64,000 nt of DNA from NCBI RefSeq assembly GCF_000383855.1, contig NZ_KB912877.1, positions 1,751,285 to 1,815,284 of the forward strand. Reading direction: 5' to 3'. Source of the DNA: Methylobacter marinus A45. GTDB lineage: Bacteria > Pseudomonadota > Gammaproteobacteria > Methylococcales > Methylomonadaceae. Below, piece after piece: positions 1-6,345 of this stretch; within the stretch, counting starts at the first letter, position 1; the number at the start of each line of letters is the position of its first letter. Made by a program: the position numbers and the translations under genes. The notes beneath the pieces were generated by a model that had not been told where the DNA came from, ran no database searches, and saw only the letters and a list, made by a program, of their open reading frames with translations.

Positions 1-112
1 CGCTTCTTTCAGGCTGGCCTCGCGGCTTCCCCCTTGCGGTTTCGCTACGGTTGTCGTTACTACTTCCGGTTACCTCCTTTCAGGTAACTAGTTTTGGCCC
101 ATGCTGGGCACA

Positions 113-403
113 CTAGGGTATGCATTGCATACCTTTTCAAGCCTGTTGATTCATCGTGGCTTCGAAAAGGTACGCGATGCGTACGAGACTGTGAAAGTAT
201 TCAATTTAAAGGATTTAACCACGAAGGACACGAACGCCTCCAAGGATGGAGGCGGTAGAATTGCGTCTGGAACAGCAATCGAGAGCACGAAGTTTTAAGT
301 TTTTGATTAAGTTAATTTTTTCTTCGTGTCCTTCGTGATCTTCGTGGTGAATAAGGCTTTTTATGACGTTTTTTACTAATTCTTTCACAGCCTCGTACCC
401 TAC
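113..403. repeat. Repeat family B copy 1 (long inverted repeat, about 290 bp)
   Basis: The outer ends are short palindromes of the GTAGGGTAYGC type. Inside are the GTGAAAGTATTC / GAATTCTTTCAC-like segments and the inverted CACGAAGGACACGAA blocks seen in copies at 24558 and 47387. This copy carries a nested insertion (about 230-285) that contains the hairpin CGCCTCC-AAGGAT-GGAGGCG at 235-254. Bases 1-490 hold no convincing gene. Confidence 0.8.
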
Positions 404-418
404 AATGCTGAAGCCGCT

Positions 419-440
419 GTAGGTGCAAATTCATTCGCAC
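419..440 (+). repeat. Repeat family E, GTAG-headed palindrome
   Basis: GTAG is followed by GTGCAAATTCATTCGCAC, an imperfect hairpin. Related copies lie at 3564, 56510 and 59627. A GTAG head followed by a palindrome is the layout of REP elements mobilised by RAYT proteins. Confidence 0.7.
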
Positions 441-490
441 TGCCTGTATATCCCGAGTGTCCCGGGTCGAATAAATTCGACCCTACCTCA

Positions 491-1390
491 TTAACGCCTT
501 ACCTCCCCTGCCGCCTGCAACAACTCGGCAATGAAATGCTGCGTATAAACCGGCAGATAATTCTGCTTCAAATAGGCGATCTTGGTCGTCGAATGCGGGA
601 TCAGGTGCGATAAATCCCGGGCCATGAGGTCCTTGTCCGCCTGCGCATCATAGGCCATGCCCGCTATCAGGCCTATGCCCAGTCCCTGGCGCACATAGGT
701 CTTGATCACGTCCGTGTCGGCCGCGGCCAGGATGATATCCAGCGTCAGTCCCTCGCCCGCGAAGGCGTGCTCGATGTTCGAGCGGCCCGTGAAACCGAAA
801 CTGTAGGTCAGGATCGGAAAGGACGCCAGCCGCTCCAGCGTCAGCGCCCCCTCGCTCAGCGCATGGTCTTGCGGCATGACCACGGCATGGTGCCATTCGT
901 AGCATTTTTTCAGCACCAGTTCGGCGTCTTCATCGACTTTTTCCGTGCACACCGCGACATCGGCCTTATGCGCATGCAGCTGATCGATCAGCTGTTCGGG
1001 CGAGGCCTGGATCATGTAGATTCTGACGCCGGGGTATTTTTCACGGAACCGGCGGATCGGATTGGGCAGGAAATATTTCGCCTGCGTGTGCGTGGTGGCG
1101 ATGCGCAACGTGCCGGTGTTGCTGTCCAGGAAATCGGCCGCAAGCGCGCGGATGTTCCGTTTTGACTGGTGAATCGTCAAGACTTCCCGCATCACCTGAT
1201 GGCCGAGCGGCGTCAGACCGATCAGTTTTTTGCCCCTGCGTTCGAACAGGGGCGAGCCCAGCTCGCTTTCGAAAAGCTGCAATTGCCGGCTGACGGCCGA
1301 CTGCACGACATGCATCTTTTCCGCCGCCTTGGACAGGTTTAAATCGGTTTCCTGCAAAACCTGCAGCAATTCAATCTGACTTAAATTCAT
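491..1390 (-). CDS. cysB: LysR-family regulator of sulfur assimilation, CysB-like
   Basis: The 299-residue protein has an N-terminal winged helix-turn-helix (about residues 1-60, with AAEKMHVVQSAVSRQL as the recognition region) and a periplasmic-binding-protein-like effector domain. The TTHTQAKYFLP stretch near residue 100 matches the sulfate/N-acetylserine binding loop of CysB and Cbl, which separates it from general LysR proteins. CysB activates sulfate uptake and cysteine biosynthesis genes when sulfur is scarce. The sulfate importer genes are about 21-28 kb away in this window, and their promoter shares an 18-base motif with the upstream region of this gene. It is divergent from the EAL-like gene. 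Cbl is the main alternative name. Confidence 0.9.
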   Translation of the reverse strand: MNLSQIELLQVLQETDLNLSKAAEKMHVVQSAVSRQLQLFESELGSPLFERRGKKLIGLTPLGHQVMREVLTIHQSKRNIRALAADFLDSNTGTLRIATTHTQAKYFLPNPIRRFREKYPGVRIYMIQASPEQLIDQLHAHKADVAVCTEKVDEDAELVLKKCYEWHHAVVMPQDHALSEGALTLERLASFPILTYSFGFTGRSNIEHAFAGEGLTLDIILAAADTDVIKTYVRQGLGIGLIAGMAYDAQADKDLMARDLSHLIPHSTTKIAYLKQNYLPVYTQHFIAELLQAAGEVRR

Positions 1391-1438
1391 GGCTTCTGAA
1401 TCCGTAAGAGCAAAAATAGGGAACAGTTTATCACTTTA

Positions 1439-1468
1439 TTAGATAAATTAATCTAATCTTATCGTTTT
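1439..1468 (-). promoter_or_regulatory. Candidate CysB operator upstream of cysB
   Basis: Read on the minus strand the site is AAAACGATAAGATTAGAT, then six bases, then ATCTAA. TTAGAT-N6-ATCTAA is an inverted repeat. The 18-mer occurs exactly at 27870-27887, upstream of the sulfate transport cluster. The site lies 49-78 bases upstream of the cysB start, where autoregulation by a LysR protein would be expected. The assignment to CysB is inference. Confidence 0.6.
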
Positions 1469-1475
1469 ATTAAAA

Positions 1476-1549
1476 ATAAGCGCCGCATTAAGATAGCCTC
1501 CAACAGCAGACAAACGGTTTTTTCCGTTTACTGCATGCCAAGCGCTTAT
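1476..1549 (+). promoter_or_regulatory. Structured leader upstream of the EAL-like gene
   Basis: Two nested pairings are visible. ATAAGCGC (1476-1483) pairs with GCGCTTAT (1542-1549). Inside it GCAG/CTGC plus AAACGG-TTTTTT-CCGTTT form a second stem at 1506-1534. An intrinsic terminator follows at 1605-1630 and the gene starts at 1657. This is the layout of a cis-acting RNA or attenuator. It does not match any riboswitch consensus I recognise. Confidence 0.4.
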
Positions 1550-1604
1550 GACTTGATATGAAGGAACATAAAATCGCTCCTCCTCTTGCCATGGATGTTA
1601 TTTG

Positions 1605-1630
1605 GGCGGGCCGCGGCCCGCCTTTTTTTT
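1605..1630 (+). terminator. Intrinsic terminator in the leader of the EAL-like gene
   Basis: A perfect 18-base palindrome (GGCGGGCCGCGGCCCGCC) is followed at once by eight T. It is only 26 bases ahead of the ATG at 1657 and downstream of the divergent promoter region, so it probably attenuates this gene. It also argues against the longer reading frame that opens at 1558. Confidence 0.75.
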
Positions 1631-1656
1631 GGACTGCTTTATTTAGAGATAAATTT

Positions 1657-2547
1657 ATGCCGTTACAACAGTTAGTGGAATATTTCAATGACCGGTTCGA
1701 ATACGAGCATCAGTCCCGTGTCCGGACTTTTATTCTCGAGGACGGCAAGGTCAGCGGTCTTTTCGGACCGATCCGGATCGGCAGTCTTTTCGCGCCGATA
1801 CGCCATGCGGACCACCCGGAACGGATTGCCGGCCATGCGGCGCTGCTCTCCGTCTCGACCTATGAAAGCCGGCACCGGCACACCTACGAGATTGAAAATC
1901 TGTTGACCGATGCGGTCAGACAGCCGGTTGACTTCGAGTCCATCATCAATCTCGACCGACTGTGCCGCACCGTGCACATGCTGAACTATCTACCCGCCGC
2001 ACATTTCGACGGCGTACTGTTGCTGGAAGTGGACCCGCGCCATATCTTCGGCATCAAGCGCGATCACGGCGCCTATTTCGAGGAAGTCATCGTCAAATGC
2101 GGACTGGCCACGCGCAATATCGTGATTTCAATGACCGTCAACAACTTCTATTCGCTGCACCCCGCCCAGCTGCTTGAAGGCCTGAGCAATTACCGCAAGC
2201 GCGGATATTGCATAGCGCTCAACATCGCCTCGCTCCATGCCGCCCGCAATGTGCGAGACCTGGTCGCCAGACTGGCACCGGATTACCTGCGCGTTAACGC
2301 GCCGAAACTGGAGCGCGCCGTTACTGACGGCAACGCGCTCCCGGCACTGGAAAACCTGAAAGCATTGGCCGATTCAGTGGCCGGTCAAGCCATCGTGCAA
2401 CAGGTCGAGCGGAAAAAGCAGGCTGACCTGATCACTCAGGCAGGGATTGCTCTGGTTCAGGGCGACTTTTATGAAGCGGCTCCGGACGGACAATTGTCTA
2501 TAACCCGTCCGGCCGGGAGGGCTCTGGCGTATGACCGTCTCTACTGA
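1657..2547 (+). CDS. Degenerate EAL-domain protein, probably non-catalytic
   Basis: The 296-residue protein follows the order of an EAL c-di-GMP phosphodiesterase fold: FAPIRHADHPERIAGHAALLSV, LLLEVDP, a GYCIALNIA strand, YLRVNAPKL and a final LVQGDFY (compare the usual QGY/F). The catalytic signatures are replaced. There is no E-A-L, the EITE segment reads VISMTV, the DDFG segment reads LNIASL, and the lysine of KID is arginine. It probably acts as a protein-binding or c-di-GMP sensing module, as YdiV-type proteins do; that is inference. The start at 1657 was chosen because an intrinsic terminator lies inside the longer frame from 1558. The Shine-Dalgarno sequence is weak. Confidence 0.7.
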   Translation: MPLQQLVEYFNDRFEYEHQSRVRTFILEDGKVSGLFGPIRIGSLFAPIRHADHPERIAGHAALLSVSTYESRHRHTYEIENLLTDAVRQPVDFESIINLDRLCRTVHMLNYLPAAHFDGVLLLEVDPRHIFGIKRDHGAYFEEVIVKCGLATRNIVISMTVNNFYSLHPAQLLEGLSNYRKRGYCIALNIASLHAARNVRDLVARLAPDYLRVNAPKLERAVTDGNALPALENLKALADSVAGQAIVQQVERKKQADLITQAGIALVQGDFYEAAPDGQLSITRPAGRALAYDRLY

Positions 2548-2649
2548 AAAAGATGCCTCCCGGCTGCGGCTTTTTGAAAAACCGTTCACCTGTCAATATA
2601 AGGCAACGGCCTGAAAACGGCGGCCATCGTAATCTTATGAGAAGTCGAC

Positions 2650-3432
2650 ATGTGTGAATTATTGGGTATGAGCGCGAATGTCCCCACCGACATCTGCTTC
2701 AGTTTCACCGGCCTCATGCATCGTGGCGGGCGCACCGGCCCGCATCGCGACGGCTGGGGCATCACGTTTTACGAGGACAGGGGCTTTCGCACGTTCAAGG
2801 ACCCCATGCCCTGCCACCAATCGCCGATAGCGCGGCTGGTGCAGGATGTCCCGATCAAGAGCCGCGCCGTCATCGGCCATATCCGGCAGGCCAACCGCGG
2901 CCATGTAGCGCTGGAAAATACGCATCCGTTCACGCGCGAGCAGTGGGGCAGTTTTTGGACCTTCGCCCACAACGGCCAGTTGTCGGGCTATGAAGAACGG
3001 CTGATGCCGGGCAAGCACCGGCCGGTCGGCGACACGGACAGTGAAGCCGCCTTTTGCTGGCTGCTCAATGAACTGGACCAAAAATACCCGCGCAAACCGG
3101 CCAATATGAAAGCCATGTTCCAGTATGCCGGCGAACTCTGCAGCCGGTTAAACGATTTCGGCATTTGCAATATGCTGCTGTCGGACGGGCGCTATCTGCT
3201 GGCCTATTGCAGCACGAGCCTGCACTGGATCACGCGGCGCGCGCCATTCGGCAAGGCGCGGCTGATCGATGAGGACGTCGTGATTGATTTCCACCAGGAA
3301 ACCACGCCGCATGACATCGTGACCGTGATCGCGACACTGCCGTTAACCCGCGACGAACAATGGCGCGCAATAAGCCCACGCCATTACCGGCTGTTTCATT
3401 ATGGCGAGTGCATTGCCGAACAGGACATTTAG
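2650..3432 (+). CDS. Class II glutamine amidotransferase, YafJ-like
   Basis: The 260-residue protein begins MCELLGMS, which places the catalytic N-terminal nucleophile at Cys2 after Met removal. The glutamine-site motifs follow in order: HRGGRTGPHRDGWG, GHIRQANRG, THPF, FAHNGQL and GDTDSEAAF. It is a stand-alone glutaminase domain of the YafJ/DUG3 type with no fused synthase or transferase domain. DUG3-type proteins act on gamma-glutamyl compounds, but the substrate in bacteria is not settled. The gene stands alone between the EAL-like gene and a repeat-bearing gap, with a short spacing of about 100 bases upstream. Confidence 0.88.
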   Translation: MCELLGMSANVPTDICFSFTGLMHRGGRTGPHRDGWGITFYEDRGFRTFKDPMPCHQSPIARLVQDVPIKSRAVIGHIRQANRGHVALENTHPFTREQWGSFWTFAHNGQLSGYEERLMPGKHRPVGDTDSEAAFCWLLNELDQKYPRKPANMKAMFQYAGELCSRLNDFGICNMLLSDGRYLLAYCSTSLHWITRRAPFGKARLIDEDVVIDFHQETTPHDIVTVIATLPLTRDEQWRAISPRHYRLFHYGECIAEQDI

Positions 3433-3563
3433 CTGAATCCATTGCCAGGCCATACCGAGGTCAATCTTCCTTATCACAATATGAGGCAGGCTCACCTAAT
3501 AATATTGTTTTATTGAACATAAAGATTTCACTAAGTAATGAACATGGAATAAATCAGGCAATT

Positions 3564-3632
3564 GTAGGTGCGAATTCATTTATGCCCTATGGGTACTTGT
3601 GCCCTTCAGGGTATTCGCACTGCGCGGATAAA
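3564..3632. repeat. Repeat family E, extended copy
   Basis: GTAGGTGCGAATTCATTTAT opens the copy. An internal inverted segment GCCCTATGGG / CCCTTCAGGG follows, and GTATTCGCAC closes it. The core TACCCTRAAGGGCACAAGT on the other strand is shared with family C at 19421 and 33287. The rest of 3433-3756 shows no gene. Confidence 0.65.
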
Positions 3633-3756
3633 TCCGCGCTTGCACCGGAAAATCCTTCGACTACTTGAGGAAGTTATTTTATGCCCATTCCTTAATAGTG
3701 AAATATTCAGGTTAACCTTGTCTCCGGCAGCGTATTCCATAACGCTGCCCTTAGCT

Positions 3757-4296
3757 TTACGGCACATGCCTGTAAAGATTGCTGAACAGCTGAACCACGA
3801 TGAAGATCATGGTCTGGGTCACCCGAATGGCCGGTGCCCTGTCGGGGCTTTCCGCCGCGAAGTCCTCGACGGCTTGATTGAGAAATCTGACCAGGCCCGG
3901 CTGCGGACTGCCCTGGGCCGAACGTTGCAGGAAACGCTCCCGCAGGCGGCTCCTGATCTTCTCGTTCATGTCCCGCTCCTTCACCAGAGCCTGCAATTCA
4001 GCCTCCAGCAGTATGGCCTGCTTCTCCAGCCACTCGAAGTCCATGCCTTCCCTGGAAGGCATGGCACCGAAAGCTTGCTGAAAGACACACAGGACATCAA
4101 AGCACAAGACCATGAACAGGCCCGACATCTCCTCATTCTGCCCGGCGATAACGGCCGGAAAGATGTTGAACACAGCCTGCCACAGGGCCGGCTGCTCAAG
4201 CCGAAACCGGTTTATGATTTCGCCGGCCTCTTCCTCGTCCAGTCTTCTGGCGTATTCAAGTGCGTGATAGAGTTCGGAACCGTCCAATTCGTGCAT
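3757..4296 (-). CDS. Hypothetical protein, mostly helical
   Basis: This is a 179-residue protein that I do not recognise. It is acidic at the N-terminus (LDGSELYHALEYARRLDEEEAGEII). It has a hydrophobic stretch in the middle (GLFMVLCFDVLCVFQQAFG, about residues 59-77), then a charged likely coiled coil (LLEAELQALVKERDMNEKIR), and ends with a hydrophobic helix (TQTMIFIVVQLFSNLY). Codon use resembles its neighbours and the frame is open throughout. It stands alone, followed by repeat-like sequence. No signal peptide is visible. A function cannot be assigned. Confidence 0.65.
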   Translation of the reverse strand: MHELDGSELYHALEYARRLDEEEAGEIINRFRLEQPALWQAVFNIFPAVIAGQNEEMSGLFMVLCFDVLCVFQQAFGAMPSREGMDFEWLEKQAILLEAELQALVKERDMNEKIRSRLRERFLQRSAQGSPQPGLVRFLNQAVEDFAAESPDRAPAIRVTQTMIFIVVQLFSNLYRHVP

Positions 4297-4534
4297 AGCG
4301 CTGCTTCCGGCCTAAAAATAGAGTGTCAATAGCTTACCGTAACGCCACCTTTATAGTGCATATTTGGCGCCTGAGGAATAATGCAAAATGCGTATACAGC
4401 GCCGCCCCCATGAGATACGCAGCGGCGCGGGGCGCATCGCTTGCGATTGATGCGCTTCACCGCGCCGCCAAAAGCACTCGCTCTGGCCGGTACAGTCTGT
4501 CGTTTTCTATTGCTCGCCAGCGCTTCAGCAGCCC

Positions 4535-6013
4535 TCAATTCACAGGCACCGGCAAGAACTGCGACCACTCCGTCTCGCCGCCGGCCTCGTCGCGGCTTGG
4601 CAGCCGCGCGGTGCTCCAGCCGCCGCCCAGGGCCTTGACCAGCAGCACGGCGGCGATCAGGCGCTGGCTTTGCAGATCAACCGCCGTGATTTCATTGTCG
4701 AGGGCGACGGTCTGGGCGGTCATGACCTCCAGGTAGCTGACGGTGCCGGCCCGGTATTGGTTGGTCGTCAGCTCGACGGCCTTGCGCGCGGCCGCGACGG
4801 CTTTCTCCTGCACCTTGATTTCCTGCTCGAGCAGGCGCAACGAAGACAGCTGGTCCTCCACCTCCTGAAACCCGAGCAGCACGGTCTGGCGATAGGCCGC
4901 CACGCTCGCGTCATAGCTGTGAATGGTCTCGCCCAGGGTGGCGCCGCGCGCGCCGCCGTCGAACAGCGGCAGGGCCAGCGCCGCGGGGCCCAGTGCCCAA
5001 TAGCGGGCGGCGTTGCTAAGCAGGCTCGAAAACGTGCTGGCCTGGTAGCCGTTGGTCGCGGCCAGATTGAGACTGGGGAAATACGCGGCCTTGGCCACGC
5101 CGATCCGGGCATTGGCGGCCGCGGCCAGACGCTCGGCCTCGGCGATATCGGGCCGGCGCTCCAGCAGTTGCGACGGGATATTGACCGGAATGGCCGGGAT
5201 TTTCGCCGCCAAAGCCGCCGCCGGAATGGTCAGTTCCGCCGGCGTTTTGCCCATCAATACAGCGATGGCGTGCTCCAGCTGCGCCCTCAGCACGCCGACA
5301 TCGATGGCCTGCGCCCTGGCCGACTCCAGCTGGGTTTCGGCCTGAATCACGTCGGATCTGGCGGCGACGCCGGCGGCATAGCGGTTCCGGGTGATGGTCA
5401 GCGTCCGGGCATAGGTGTCGACGGTGTCGTTCAGGCGCCGGGCCTGCTCATCCAGCGCGCGCAGCTGGAAGTAATTCTGCGCCAGCGTGGCCTGCATCAG
5501 CAGCCGCACGGCCTGCAGGCTGGCCGCGCTGGCCTGGGCGCTGGCCTCGTCGGCTTCCACCTGCCGGCGAACCTTGCCCCAGATATCGGGTTCCCAGGCG
5601 AGGCTGATGACGCCGTTGAACAGGCTCCTGACCCCGGACACGGCCACGTTCTGGCCGCTGGCCGCGCGAAAGCGATTGGCCGACAGAGTGCCCGAAACGA
5701 CTGGAAAATAGGCGGATTTCGCGCCCTGCACCAGCGATTGCGCCTGCCTGAACTGGGCTTCGGCCTGGGCGATGGACTGGTTGGCAACGTCGACTTGCCG
5801 CTCCAGGGCGTTCAGGTAAGGATCGTCGAAGATTTGCCACCAGTCGCCGGCAATTTCATGGTCGCGCGGCCGCGCCTGCGTCCAGCCCTGCAGCTCCTTG
5901 AATTCGGCCGGCACCGGCATGGCGGGGCGTTTATAGTCGGGCCCGACCGTACAGGCCGCGAGCGGCAGGCCAACGCTAACAGTCAACAGCCGCCATTTCA
6001 GCCAGTTCCGCAT
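4535..6013 (-). CDS. NodT-family outer membrane efflux lipoprotein
   Basis: The 492-residue protein has a signal peptide ending in a lipobox (LPLAAC), then TVGPDYKRPAMPVP, the typical NodT/OprM N-terminus. Two repeated coiled-coil outer membrane efflux domains follow (QVDVANQSIAQAEAQFRQAQ; ELLERRPDIAEAE region; TTNQYRAGTVSYLEVMTAQ near the C-terminus). It forms the outer membrane duct of a tripartite pump. The start at 6013 is preferred over 6109 because a GGGAGAA Shine-Dalgarno sequence precedes it and the signal peptide begins there. The matching RND pump and fusion protein are 4 kb away on the same strand, beyond a P-type ATPase on the other strand. Partnership with them is likely but not proven. 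Confidence 0.92.
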   Translation of the reverse strand: MRNWLKWRLLTVSVGLPLAACTVGPDYKRPAMPVPAEFKELQGWTQARPRDHEIAGDWWQIFDDPYLNALERQVDVANQSIAQAEAQFRQAQSLVQGAKSAYFPVVSGTLSANRFRAASGQNVAVSGVRSLFNGVISLAWEPDIWGKVRRQVEADEASAQASAASLQAVRLLMQATLAQNYFQLRALDEQARRLNDTVDTYARTLTITRNRYAAGVAARSDVIQAETQLESARAQAIDVGVLRAQLEHAIAVLMGKTPAELTIPAAALAAKIPAIPVNIPSQLLERRPDIAEAERLAAAANARIGVAKAAYFPSLNLAATNGYQASTFSSLLSNAARYWALGPAALALPLFDGGARGATLGETIHSYDASVAAYRQTVLLGFQEVEDQLSSLRLLEQEIKVQEKAVAAARKAVELTTNQYRAGTVSYLEVMTAQTVALDNEITAVDLQSQRLIAAVLLVKALGGGWSTARLPSRDEAGGETEWSQFLPVPVN

Positions 6014-6100
6014 GATTTTCTCCCGGCATATTCGGGGACCTGACTGCCGCGCGCCCGGCCCTGCGCGCGCCTGCTGGAAAAGTCCCGGATGGAATAAAGT

Positions 6101-6119
6101 TAATGACAATCATTGTATA
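6101..6119. promoter_or_regulatory. Possible Fur box upstream of the NodT-type gene
   Basis: The core AATGACAATCATT is an inverted repeat that resembles the 19-base Fur box at about 13-14 positions. It lies about 90 bases upstream of the efflux lipoprotein start. Iron control is inference from one site. Confidence 0.4.
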
Positions 6120-6345
6120 CAAGGTCAGGCTATGACTGAATACTGAACCATAACCGAACGCTCGCTTATGACTGCCGTGCATTCAAGCGCCAGCGCAATG
6201 CCCGGCAAGTCATCGCTTTCATGATCCATAAAATGTACATGTAGAATCAGCAACCTGGAGCAACCCTGCCGCGCCCTCTGCCATATTTAGCCGGGGCTCG
6301 TTCGGGGTTTTTCACGAGACAAGACACAACAGCAACGAGGTCAAT

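Noticed and set aside
101-298. 65-codon frame at the left edge
   Set aside because: It lies entirely within a family B repeat copy.
1476-1630. c-di-GMP (GEMM) or cobalamin riboswitch
   Set aside because: I could not find the conserved core of either class. The leader is reported only as a structured element with a terminator.
1558-1656. Upstream extension of the EAL-like gene
   Set aside because: An intrinsic terminator lies inside this part, and the encoded residues do not resemble an EAL N-terminus.
4670-6043. Plus-strand frame of 457 codons over the NodT-type gene
   Set aside because: It is the complementary frame of a well-supported outer membrane factor and has no family features.
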